DNA of 64,000 nucleotides from Halictus rubicundus (taxonomy: Eukaryota > Arthropoda > Insecta > Hymenoptera > Halictidae): assembly GCF_050948215.1 (NCBI RefSeq), contig NC_135157.1:1054001-1118000 (forward strand). The letters are read 5' to 3'. The notes under the pieces are model-generated. The model searched no databases. It was not told the origin of the DNA and was given only the letters and a program-made list of their open reading frames with translations. Shown piece by piece: positions 35,685 through 47,300 of the stretch. Within the stretch, counting starts at the first letter, position 1; the number at the start of each line of letters is the position of its first letter. The position numbers were made by a program, and so were the translations under genes.

Positions 35685-36021
35685 ATCTGATTAAAACGTA
35701 CGGGCTGAAGCAAAATTTAACTTAAATTTTTTAAATTTGAGATGTAAAAAGAAACTGCAATGTAGATATTTTTTTCGATTTGGAAAATAAAACAATTCTA
35801 CAAGAAACGAGGTTTTCATGGAATTGTATTCGTTCTGTTGTATTTATTATTTATAAATCGTTTTATAATAAAAGTGAGAAAACATATATTATTATGTTTT
35901 TAAAATATCTCTTTTTTAAAGTACGGCTATTTCTTTATTTATATATCTTATTATTTTATACGTAAATAGCAGCTACCTATTTTGTTAACGATAATGTTTT
36001 AACATATCGTTACAGAGTAAT

Positions 36022-39000
36022 TTATTTACAATTATCTTTGAAACATATGTTCGCATATTTCTCTGCCTTGCGCATTTCATCTTTTCTTCTTTTCTTCTCC
36101 TTACGTTTTTTCGTTTTCAATTTCTGCAATACTTTTCTTTTATGCTCTTTCTTCTCACGAATCATTTTATCTATATAGATCGAAAATATATTTACCATGT
36201 AATGTTTGTATTTAAACTAGATCAATGCAGCAAAACTATTAATAGTAGTATTCTAATTATATTATACGTACCTCGTATGTGCAAATTACATTTACAACAA
36301 GCACACTGTTGATCCCCTTGGAAAGTGTTGGGAAATTTTTCTTGTTTCTTTAAAACCGCCTTCCCGTCATCGTTCCTGAGTTTAAAAAGGACTCGTATAT
36401 TAACAGTATTTCATACAAATGTTGGATAATGTTAGCCAAAGAACTAGTTGGTCTACCTTGATCTACCAGTGTCTAGTCTCTTTTATGTAAAATAATATTT
36501 CTATATAAATAATAATTATATTTATATATAAATATTAAAAATGATGCTGGAGCTATATGACACCTTGTATTGTTAAATTCTATCGTACCAATATTCTTCC
36601 TTTTTACGCACTTCCAATCCCGATTTTCTAGATTCTTCTGTTTCTTCTTGTCTTGGAAGCTTTTCGGAAGGAAACTGAATCGTTTTTTCTTCTCCTTATC
36701 TTTCGATTTTTGTACGCCCAACGAACGTAGATATTTGTTAGAAATATCCGAAGCAGTTTGATAAAATCGATTGCAAAGCGGACATTTTATTGCGCTTTCA
36801 GTATCTACGTCCGAGCAGGAACAAACAGCTTCATCTTTCCATTCAACATAATCGGTTAAAGTATCTTTGTCTTCTTTATTCGCGGCCCAATTATATCTGT
36901 ATAAAAGCCACACAAATTAAAAAATATTGAAAATGACAAAAGGTGGCGAACTGTCATGGCTGCGTTACAATCTTTTACAATAATTCAGCAATAATAATCA
37001 TACAGTTCTATCATTTATATTAATTTTTAATATCTCAAAAACGTGGTCTTAACTCGCAGGAAGCTAAAAAAACTTTCCATGGTTTTGAAATGGCCTATAC
37101 TTTCGTATTCCTTCTAATTTGTGATAAAAAATAACTTGGCAACATTTTAAATCATATTTTATACTTTAAAGTGATAATAAATGTTCAGAAATTATATAAA
37201 GAAATAATTGGAAAATGGAAAGATTTGCTGGAAATATTTTAGGAGAATTACATAAATAAGTTTGGAATTAGTACAGTTTTATATTGTACTTAATCTGCAT
37301 ATGATAATTACTTGAATCGCGTACCACGTGCCTTTAAACGACTCCGCCTGTGGAGATAATAAGCTGCAACCAGGCATAAAACAATAAAGAGTAAAACAAA
37401 CAAGATCGAGATACAAAGAGATTGATGTTGCCTTAGGTAACACTTCTCGTCACGTGATTTATTCTCTTTCTTTTTCAATTTGTGGGTTTTGTGACTGAAA
37501 CAAATTTTGGACGGTACATTTCGATTTGTATAATTCCACGAGACAACACATGTATTATTCTAAGTTACATTTTACATTGGTATACAGACAGATTATACAT
37601 GTACGAGACTCCGTTTTTCTCATACATTCCCAGTTAGCCAAATCTGTTCAATCAAATAGGGACCAAATTCTGCTCCGAGCAGGATCTGGTACCAAATTGA
37701 CCGCCTTTTGCTCGCAAAGTATGATACAAACATTGCGCAGCTCGAAACAGATTTGTTTAACTGGGCAGTGTCGCATACATTTGTCCATATAATTTTCAAA
37801 TAAAATATTTGCTTTGTTGTGAAATTCTTTTGTTAGGCTTTTGTTTTTATTTTAATATAAAGTTTGAGTTGCGCCTCTTGTGAGCAAATGTATGAGTCAC
37901 TGTGCATATACTAAATATAGAAAGAGCTTTCTTTTTGTATTTTTAATATTTCGAAATCAATTTCAAACTGAAATTTTGTAGCTCAGTTAATTTGCTTTCA
38001 AAAGCAAAATCGAATAGTCTCAAAAAAAGAACAGTTTTATTTAAAACATATTACTTGTTCAACGTATCTTATAATAAATAATATTGAACAGAATGTTTGC
38101 TTCCATGAAGCTAATTTCTAATTTTTACAGAAAAATCTTTTAATATTAAAGTCGAAGCGCACTGAATAGTGAAATTGAAAATTCTTACGCGACAGCGTGT
38201 CCTGTTGCATCATGGGTTCGTTTCTTTTGTGTTTTAGATTGTTCAGGATGATCTTTGTGGGCTCTTTTCTTTTTCTTTTTCTTTTCTTTATTCGACAAAT
38301 GTTTATCATGTTTCGATCTACGCCTCCGCACAACTTTGTACTCAGGAAATTCTAACATGTTTGCTAAATGGTAATCTTCAGCGTCCAATAAGTTAGCCGC
38401 CCTCTGATTTTCTTTCATATACATAACGAGATCAGAATGTTCCAATAATTTCCGTGTCAATTGCATTGTTGATTGTCTCTCAGATTCTTTTTTATCTATA
38501 AAAAAATAGAATTTGTTTACTCTATTAACTACTACACATTGAATTTTCAAACGACACGTCGAGTATTATAGGTGCCATTGTTGATTATTGAATGAATGTA
38601 AATGTTGTTTCGTTTTGCGTTACGTGATATTGGGACGATAAGATAAGAAATGTAAATTAACTGATTCTGAAAATTGGATCGTTGGTAAAAATAAATATAT
38701 ATTAAAAACTAAAACTGAAGAATACAAAATGCAACTACTTGATATGACTATAATTGCGAGGAGCACGGAGGTAAGTGTAGTGTCTACTCGATAATTGTCC
38801 AAAAAACGGGTCTGGCCAGGGACAATTATCGGCTAGAATATACTATTCTTTGATCCACCGCAGAACGTAGAAAAGAATAGCGAAACTCGAGAGGCCTCGG
38901 CCGCCGAGGACTGTAAACATAATACGGGTCTGGTGTATCGGTGTAAGACCATTACTAATCCAACAACAAAACTTCTTTATTTTTCATTATTTTTTTATGA

Positions 39001-40178
39001 GACTTTTACAAATATATTCGTAGCATTTTTGTGATTAAGATGATAACAAACACTGTATAATTCGAATCATGTTTACACTAATCTTTTGTTATTACAATTT
39101 TAATGGGAAGTTACTTTCGTCGTTCATTACACAAATAAATATCATCGGAATTATATCACATTTGGTATCATTTTCATTAGAAAAATGCCACAAATGTGTT
39201 AGTGAAAGTCCCATAAAAAATAATGGAAAATAAAGAAGTTTTTTTATTGGATTAGTAGTGTTCTCCTAATCTCACGCCGACATACTCAGCCTGTATGTAT
39301 TATGTTTACACTCCTCGGCGACCGAAGCCTTTTGAGTTTCGCGGCCCCTCGCGGGGCATTCTCCCGGTAGCGGGGATAGTTCTGGGACAATTATAGGCTA
39401 AATATTTGGGACATTTATCGAGCAGATACTAGCTAGTTTGATGTAAGAATCTTCGTTGCAATAAATTGTATGTACTTGGATAATCCTTAGTCCACCTTTT
39501 GAGATCAACAAGATACACTTTCGATGTTGTTAACAAACAATTTAAATCTTCGTTTAGTACTTCATAATTTGGTTTGTCATGTTCCATTCTCTCTGGAATT
39601 GATTCGTTTGCAGCTTTTAACAGAAGAGAACATTCTGAGAGATGTAATTGCGGCGATAAATGTACAACTTCGGTATCTTCGAAGACACTGACACACTGAG
39701 CGTGAGATTTTCCCTTTAAGAAGACATTGTTATTACATTATATTACGTAAAAGAGACAAATAAACTAAATATACTAAAATTATGGATCTAAAGTCTATTA
39801 AAATAGACCTGTTTTATACTATGAATACTAAGCTGTATAACTGAAGTGTATTGTATACCCTAAATACTAAAGTCGTGTCACGATTTGTGCGGGGATTTTC
39901 TGAAAAATGTTGCGCGAAATATTGTACCATGATTTTGAAGGGAACATCAGTCTTTAATAATCACAGTATCACATGTTGATAAATAAGAAATACAGTTTTG
40001 CAAGTATTTGTTGAATATTTAGCTCTGCAGACAAGAATTTTACGCCAGAACTTGCATTAGCAGTATTACAATGTTGATCTTATCAAATTCAGTGAAAATT
40101 CGTAAGTAACTTTAAGAAGCTCACCGTGTATTCTGCAAAAACAATAATCAAAATATAAAGCGTACATACAAATGTCAT
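36022..40178 (-). CDS. Gene D: type I membrane protein, death-fold-like ectodomain
   Basis: Seven exons, read on the minus strand, give 455 residues: 40178-40125, 39713-39476, 38495-38189, 37494-37312, 36896-36564, 36375-36272 and 36170-36022. Every junction is GT-AG and every phase matches. Exon 1 is a signal peptide (MTFVCTLYILIIVFA). Residues ~33-132 align by eye with the domains of genes A and C: an L-x-x-x-E-C block (Cys46), L-x-x-W at 89-92 and LLEHSDLVMYM at 114-124, matching death-domain helices 4-6. Lys-rich residues ~150-215 precede a transmembrane helix at ~226-247. The ~208-residue cytoplasmic tail is basic and has Cys clusters (CSCSD...CPLC and CACCKC). The family was not recognised. 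MITEs sit in introns 2 and 3. The first exon of an alternative model (ATG at 38578) is less likely because the two-part model restores the domain. Confidence 0.72.
37629..37765. mobile_element. Foldback element (CCCAG ends), short copy in intron 3 of gene D
   Basis: CCCAGTTAGCCAAATCTGTT on the left and AACAGATTTGTTTAACTGGG-type inverted sequence on the right. The interior shares GGGACCAAATTCTGCT and GTATGATACAA with the right half of the 24106 copy. It is 137 bp. Confidence 0.7.
38780..39429. mobile_element. 650-bp foldback MITE family, full copy in intron 2 of gene D
   Basis: GTGTCTACTCGATAATTGTC at the left and the inverted GACATTTATCGAGCAGATAC at the right are flanked by TA (38778-38779 and 39430-39431). 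Inner inverted arms include ACTAATCC...CAAAACTTCTTTATTTTTC and GAAAATAAAGAAG...TTGGATTAGTAGT, plus two CTCGGCNNCCGA blocks. Partial copies occur at 41500, 47040 and 51795. TA targeting suggests Tc1/mariner. The terminal G at 39429 together with the TA makes a false in-frame TAG after exon 2 of gene D, but the exon ends before it. Confidence 0.85.
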
Positions 40179-40952
40179 TCTGTAATGAACATGTTTAAAG
40201 TTTACTAGAAATCGCTAAACGAGTCACATTCAGTTACTAAATGTTCCATAACTGACAGTTGTTTCGATTAAATCGATTATCGAGCAAATGGTCTGTGATT
40301 CCAGATTTGTAATTGATTATTAAATATGTTTAATAATAGATATATGTCAATTCGTAGATATACGATTTAGCCTACATGTATATTGAAGTTAGAATTAAGC
40401 AGACATTTTGCTTTATTTGTTCAGGAGTAAAAAATAAAATTGGGGAAGCAGTCAACTAATAGTACAGCTCAATTGTGACAGCATGAACTACAATCATATA
40501 AGGTCTAGTGTCTAGAACTCATCTTCATTGATAAAATGTATAACAAAGTAGCATCCGAGGATATATTCACGTAAAAGCGGGATTAAAGTGAGTTCGTAAA
40601 TAATATCACACCCTTGCTGTAGTAGCCTGTGAAATGTTATCATTTTCAGATGAATTTTTTAGAACAGTCTCTTCCGCTTATCTTAGTTGAGCAGTGTTAA
40701 TGGAATAAAATAACCTTGCACTAATTTTAATATTTTTAACAATTGTCTGTACCATGTACGTATATTACGCTATTAATTATGTTCTAAATTTTGGTATTTG
40801 AACTTTTTCGTCCTCATACACATTGATCACCTTTCCCTTCCTGTAAACCCTCTTACTGTCTTGAACAATTCTGTTTGTAGCACAGGATTTATCGAAATCT
40901 TCTTCCGCTGCCGAAAAATATGAGAAAAGTTTCATAATTTCTGAAACTCTCA
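40179..40952. promoter_or_regulatory. Shared upstream region of divergent genes D and A
   Basis: 774 bp separate the start codons of gene D (minus) and gene A (plus), so both promoters and any shared regulation should lie here. The stretch is AT-rich; no TATA box, initiator or known insect factor site was assigned with confidence. The assignment rests on gene position only. Confidence 0.4.
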
Positions 40953-43887
40953 ATGCGCTTAAAAAATATATTCAAACATGTCCTCTTCCTAGTTCCATTC
41001 TATTTTGCTACCTCCATGCTGCAGGTACGTTAATTTTTATGCTACTTTTGTAGAAAAGAACCTTATCTCGGACAACAATATAAATATTTGCAGTTTTCGT
41101 TAAAGATTACTATATATTTTATTTAATTCGCAAAGATTATTACCGAGATCGATGTACCGGAACTCCAACTACTAGCATCGAACTTGAAACCAGAAGAATG
41201 TATAAAACTTATCTCCTTGGACTCTCAGTGTAAGTAAAAACTATTTAACAAATATCTAAAAAAAAAAGGAAAATTAATAAATTACTACTCGGGAATATGT
41301 ATACAGTAAATTTCATTACGAGTCAGTCCCACCGTTCTTTTTACTGACAATGAGTCTTATACGAAGTCCGAGGTTCTCGCCGAGCATCGTATTTGAAATA
41401 ACACAGGGCACGCTGGAAACCCAAGAGTCATATCCGTTTACTAGTCATAAAAAACCTATGACCACTAAGCGCTAGTGACAAGAAGTCTGCGAAAATTTCC
41501 GTCTTCGAAACAATGTTGCACGGTGAAACGGACAGCGAAGCTCGAGAGCCATCGCCGCCGAGGAGTCGGCCACACATTGTTGGCTATATCGGTGTGAGAC
41601 CAGAAGACCACTACTAATCCAATTACAAAACTTCTTTATTTTTCATTATTTTTTTTATGAAACTTTTACCAACATATTCGTGACATTCTTCTGATTAAAA
41701 TGAAAACAAATATGATATAATTCCGATAATATTTAATTGTGTAACGAGAATTTGGTTTCATTTTAATCAGAAAAATGCCTGGAATATGTCAGTGCAAGTT
41801 TCATAAAAAAATAACTAAAAAATAAAGGAGTTTTGTAATTGGATTAGTAGTGGTCTTCTGGTCTCACATCAATGTACCCGACCCGTGTTACGTTAACACT
41901 CCTCGGCGACCAAGACTTCTCGAGATTTGGGGACCCTCACTGGGTGTGTGTATCCCGCGGTAGTGGAGATAGTTCTGGGACAATTATAGGCTACATATTT
42001 CGGACATTTATCGACTAGACACTGTATACTTAAGTAATGCTCTATCTTCTTTAGTTAATTATAATATATTGGGTTGTCCTAGAAGTTATTGTCATCTAGA
42101 TTTTAATTTTTTAATCGCCTCTTTTGCTAGTTTACAAACTACTTCGTTCCAATCTTTTGAACAAACTTTTAGGACAATTTGATATATTATGTCTTTTATG
42201 TCTCATGCTCTTTCTACTTTTCCGAGTTACACTTTGCAAGCTATAATTTTGTGATATAATTTTTTAGCTCCACTATCAGACGAAGATGTGCAAAAACTAG
42301 CACGAGAACAGAGCTGTTTCCGCAAACTCGTGAAATGGATCTGCCAATTAAGAACAGTTACAAAAAATACATGGCCAATTGTAAACGATCTTCTTGAACG
42401 TATTGGAAGAAGAGACTTAGTTGCCTGTCTTACCGAACTTAGGATGAAAACTTCGAAGTCACCGAAAGTGATTCGTGATGTTCAGTTAGCCGAAGACTCA
42501 GAGTAAGACATCCTTACACCAATTTCACATAAAAAACCAACATTTAATAGCATGTTATGTATTGCATTTTTGTTGCTCAAGTCTCGTGTTGTATAATTCG
42601 AGCATTGCCGTAACCTTGACATTTTTTATAAAAAGTTGATTTTAACCTCAACATAAAATATGATTGTTTAAGCTCGAACCGTCTTTAATATTTTTTTAGG
42701 GATAACGAAGTCATTGCAACAGCTACAGCACCAGCCATCACAACGAAGGAAAAGGATGTTAAAGCTACAACTCAGAACGCAAATCAAACGATAAAGAAAG
42801 TCAGTGGTAATAAACCGTCTTACCAATTTTATAATTTTTCATGAATTGCCTACACCTTGATTAACTTTGTTTCAATAAGCCATAGGACAAAAAACCTTCA
42901 AGGTATCGATACGGACTGCAGGACTTGTTATAGCATCTACGATACTTCTCACTTGTTGTTGCACTTTATTTATAAGGCGCAGATTAGCAAATCTGTGCAG
43001 TAGAATATTCAGAAGAAAAAAAAAGAAGAAAGGGTGAATAACATTTTCAAATATTTATTGTAACTAGGAGAAAGTTAGATAAAATGGGCGTAGCTTGTTC
43101 TGAGCCATGTTGGTGAATTAGGCTTCACGCAGAGCTGTTCAGCATCTGCCCGTACGGGCAGCGATTTTCTTGCCCTGGGCATACATAGAACGGCACGGGC
43201 ACGAAGCCACGCCTCTGCGGGCAAGGCTGCATGCATTTGTCACAAGCATTGTCACAGCTAAATCACTTTCCCGTAGTTTTGCCCACAGCTGTGCTCACAG
43301 GCATCGGCGGGCGCCCGAACCTGCTAATGTTGATCAGCTCTGGGCTTAACGTCTTGGTCAGTTCCGTATTATTTATAACTAGACTATGGACTTTTATGTA
43401 AAATCGATTTCTACATGGACTGCAAGAGACAAGAGTTCAATACAATATTATTTCATCCCTTAATATTTTTAATGAGTTCGAAGTAATGGAACCGCGCACT
43501 TAAGTAGTTCTAATGTTTTGTATAGTATTGTATTTCACCTATTCATTTTTGCCATAAATGCATAAAATTCGCAGTCTAGTTAGAAAAAGTTCATGAAAAA
43601 ATATTATATTTTCTTTTCGACGCGTTGCGTTGTATCAAATATTGTCACAGAAAATGTATTTTTCGATTAGAAAATTGATAGATGACGGAGAGGGCGTCTC
43701 CAGAAGCTATTATATAAGGAAACCTCGAGCGAAGAAGAAAAAAGTGTCATCTTACGAATTGATAAACACAGGCACACAGGGCCCCATGTATATTGCACCC
43801 GCAGAACCAGAACCACCACCACCAACGGGTTGTTATAAGTGTTACAAAAAGAAAAGGAAGAAAAGTACCAGAAGGCCACACAGATGA
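40953..43887 (+). CDS. Gene A: type I membrane protein, death-fold-like ectodomain
   Basis: Exons are 40953-41024, 41136-41229, 42268-42502, 42700-42806, 42886-43033 and 43704-43887, all GT-AG with matching phases, giving 279 residues. Without the last splice, exon 5 reads to a TGA at 43035-43037 (219 residues). Residues 1-24 are a signal peptide (MRLKNIFKHVLFLVPFYFA). Residues ~28-115 are the death-fold-like domain: PEEC (Cys46), CFRKLVKW (Cys72, Trp79), then TWPIVNDLLERIGRRDLVAC, very like helices 5-6 of death domains. A Thr/Ala/Lys linker and a transmembrane helix at ~180-199 follow, then a basic tail. The last exon adds KPRAKKKK, a Pro run and CYKCYKKKRKK. AATAAA at 44011 and none within 43038-43703 favour the longer form, although its 3' splice site has a weak pyrimidine tract. 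The family was not recognised. Confidence 0.72.
41500..42022. mobile_element. 650-bp foldback MITE family, left-truncated copy in intron 2 of gene A
   Basis: It shares GAAGCTCGAGAG, ACTACTAATCCAATTACAAA, the inverted TTTGTAATTGGATTAGTAGT and the right end GACATTTATCGACTAGACAC with the 38780 copy. The left TIR is missing. Confidence 0.8.
42069..42182. mobile_element. Short mariner-like MITE in intron 2 of gene A
   Basis: TTGGGTTGTCCTAGAAGTT against TCAAATTGTCCTAAAAGTT from the other end (15 of 19 identical), flanked by TA. It is 114 bp. Confidence 0.6.
43130..43342. mobile_element. GC-rich hAT-like MITE, copy 3 (last intron of gene A)
   Basis: The ends CAGAGCTGTTCAGCATCTGC and CAGAGCTGATCAACATTAGC (other strand) are inverted. 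Flanks GGCTTCACG (43121-43129) and GGCTTAACG (43343-43351) agree at eight of nine positions, so the duplication is 8 or 9 bp. The interior shares CCCGTACGGGCAGCGATTTT and GCCACGCCTCTGCGG with copy 2. Confidence 0.85.
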
Positions 43888-44010
43888 AGCGTGTAAATTA
43901 AAATTGTAAATTTTTTAATGTTCCACGACTTTTGGTTAATATTATACCTTATCTGCCAACAAATATTAACGAATAATCTTGTCTTTCAATTGTAATCTGC
44001 AAAAATTCCG

Positions 44011-44016
44011 AATAAA
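44011..44016 (+). terminator. Polyadenylation signal candidate for gene A
   Basis: AATAAA 124 bases beyond the stop codon of the sixth exon, and about 320 bases before the start of gene C. Confidence 0.4.
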
Positions 44017-44336
44017 TAATTCTATTTCGATAGTATACTATCAAAAAAATAAAAAAACTTATTTTGATGAAATATTTCAGAAAAATCCAAACAATCGTTG
44101 TGTCATATAAAAAGTTATTGATAATGTTGGAAACAAATTCTTTTCTATCGTTTAGTTTGTTATTAAGGACTGTTAGGTACATTTTAAGCAATTTTTCAAT
44201 GTGCTTATAAACGTTAGGAACTTTTATAAAATTTTTTTATGAGAATCTAAGCGATTTTCAAAAGCTACTATGTTACGTAATTGCCAATTCTTTTGTTCAA
44301 GACTGTGAATTCGTATTGTTTTATTAACCTTGCATC

Positions 44337-47300
44337 ATGAAAATGTTATTAGCAACGCGCGAATCGTCTACATGTCTATGTTTTATTATAATTCTATCAC
44401 AGTACAGAGTTTTCAGTACAATCGATATTAATGTGAACGAGTTAGAATATTTGGCTGCGCGTCTGAACCCTTTCGAGTGTCGAAGATTAATTGCTGCTCT
44501 TCATTACACGACACATGAGTTACCAAATAATCTAGCAGAAGCTGGTACATGAAATTTATACATTTTTTCGTCATTTCCCTGTAGTTCTTGTATGTCTGTC
44601 CAATTGAAATGAAATCTTGTTTAATTGCTCTTTATGTTCCGACGACAAGTAAAATAAAAAATAGTAAAGTAAAAAAACAGGCTACAGTACAAAAGTATAT
44701 TTTTAAATCTTGAGGCCTGGTAGCTTAGACTTGGTAAATTAAAATTCATTCTTGTTAACTATACAAAATTTCAGTCAAACGCGAAAAATAACTTTTCTTG
44801 CAATTGTTAACAAAAACATTTTTTAACTTTGCAATTCATTTGAGGGTTAAAACAATTTTAAACTGTATTTCACGAATTTTTGTATGTCAAGCAACTTACT
44901 GTCTGTGCCTCACAAGAAGTCTCGCGGGACGGCACAGGGGTAAGCGCGGTCCGTTGCTCGCTCCGCCTATCCTCACCGTTGACGTCACACGCAACATAGT
45001 ATAGTATGTGACTCTTTTAGCCAATAGAGCCGCTAGAGTCGAAAATGCGGGTGAAAGGAGGTGTTTCACTTTCACTTTGACCAATCGGCTCCGCATTCCT
45101 TTCATGGGACTTCTCATGAGGTTACGCGCAGTACTTATATGTATTACGTAATGCAAAAGTTCTTCGTAATTTTATAAGAACGCAACGTGGACGACGACGT
45201 ACCTTGTATTCGACACCTGATCCATTGGAACAGTTCTCCCGCCGAGGGTAAAGGAAAAACACACGAAGCTTTAACGCATAGATTGCGTCAAATAAATCGT
45301 AACGACTTAGCCAATTGGTTGGGTAAATCTACCTTTACACAACTGGGGAAAGATCTCAGTAGAGCAGTGGGAAAATCCTTTGATGAGCTCGCTAAAGAGG
45401 AAAGCGACTTTTCGTGAGTAAATATTTTTACTGAATTGTCGCATAGTATTACTAGACGAGACTGGCCTTCATCTGTCGTATTTGCTATTTTTCGAAAGTT
45501 TTTTACAAAGTGTCAACTTTCACCCAAGGAATGTTTCCCAAGTTTCGGGGGAATAGCACTGACGTATACAGTAAAGTCTTGATCTAATTGTAAGCCGGAT
45601 CCTCGGGTCCGTGCTGCAACACAGATCGTGTAGGATAGGCCTGTACAACTCGCGACCCGCGGGCCACATTTGACCCGTTGTCCCACTCCTTCATTCCACT
45701 AAGGTAGAAGAAATAACATTCCCCCACTATTTGACACGGTCGTGTCGCCAGAAGCGCATGACATTTGTACGATTCCGCGCTAAAATCGAATTGTTCCGGG
45801 TCTTCCGCTTCGGATTTTACATCGTTGTAAAATCATCGGCCACCCGTAACAACGAAATCTCCTACCCGGTCCGTGTTGGTTTCGTGTTAACTTAAAGAGC
45901 GAAGAGCGCAACTTTCGAGCGCATTGTTATACACACGTAAAGGCCCTTTTCCGATTTTTGTCCGTCCTTCGACTAATCACGAAGAATGCTAATCCTTGAG
46001 TTGCCGCACGCGAGGCGCTTGAGGATTCGAGCTGATGGCATTGGAAAAGTGGCCATAAGTCAATCCGTGCGACCCTCACACCGTGTACCGTCCGCGAGGT
46101 ACTTGAGGGTTCCGGATTCGGACACAGCGGGCCTTATGGCCCACTACACGCGGCGGCCAAGGGGTCGTAAATCCTCTTCCGCACGACGCGAGGTACGCTC
46201 GGGTTTCGCTACGACCCCAATAACCGTGTCTCTGGTTTTCGTCAAACGGACGAAAACCAGAGACAGTAAACGCACGTTTTTCCAGCCCTTGGTCTTCGTC
46301 ACCGGACCTCGGCCAAGGGGCAATAAATTAGCTGCTAGCCACTTGGCTAGCACGGCTTACGTGGGCCACTTAGGCCTTCGTCGCGCTGCTCCGGGGTCCC
46401 ATAAATCGCGCAATTTGGGAACTCTTCCTTATTTGACTTGAGGTGGGACTTCCTCCTCCACCGGTGAGGGCCGTTCCAGAAGATCCTCCGCCCTCAAGTC
46501 AAATTAACGAATAGGGATGGTTCTTCCCCCGAAAACGGGCCCATGGCCACAAAATAGCGTCACCACCGAGGTGACGAAAAAGAACAGCGGACCTCGGGGC
46601 AGCAGATAGTCCTTAGATCTCTCCGAGAGTACATCGAGACTGCGGCTAGACTAGTCATTTACAAGTCGTTCGAGAAATCGCTATCGTTCTCGCGAACAGC
46701 ACGTCTCGTGTCGGAGACAAGTCTATTTCAATTACAAACCTACACTTGTACCTACAAACACCGTCCATTCGATTCCTGGAAATAGTTGCCCAAAGACAAA
46801 CTCCGCCGGCAACCGCTTTGTATTTATTTGAATAAAAGTATATTTATTTCCGCGAGTAAATACGAAGACATAGTTCTTTTCGAGAACCCAACAACATTTG
46901 TTTCTGCCGTGAACCTATGCATATCGTATATTATAACATAAGAAGGAGCCTATGGGGGAACGGACAGATTGATGGTGGCGACTGTGTGGCCCGCGACGAA
47001 GAGGAAGTTGGACAAGCCTAGTGTAGGGCTGCTATCTTTTTGTGGTCACCGACTGCGCCGAACGTAGAAAAGGACAACGCGTGTGACACGGATCGCGCGG
47101 CCGAAAGCACACTACATACATACCGTCAATTAAACCACTAAATGCAATTCGAATTATATTGTGTTTAGTCTTATTTTGATAAAAAAAATGCCGATGGAAG
47201 TTGATGAAAGTTAATGTTGGTGAAAGTCCCATAAAAAATAATGAAAAATAAAGATGCTTTTTGTAATTGGATTAGTAGTGGTTCAAACCGATATACCCGA

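Noticed and set aside
38536..38578. Separate first exon (ATG at 38578) for the 38.2-kb part of gene D
   Set aside because: Phase-compatible, but joining the 39.5-kb exon instead restores the shared domain and supplies a signal peptide. Kept only as an alternative.
38620..38802. Hydrophobic minus-strand frame resembling a transmembrane exon
   Set aside because: It begins inside the 650-bp MITE and the hydrophobicity comes from a T-rich strand. The true membrane segment of gene D is in the exon at 37312-37494.
39429..39431. TAG stop at the MITE junction suggesting that the insertion truncates gene D
   Set aside because: A donor at 39475-39474 ends the exon before the MITE, so the insertion is intronic.
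45986..46441. 151-codon open frame in the solo LTR, recurring at 63222-63563 on the other strand
   Set aside because: Its boundaries do not match any element gene, it runs through a perfect hairpin and a G+C-rich repeat, and it is open on both strands. It is a by-product of repeat sequence.
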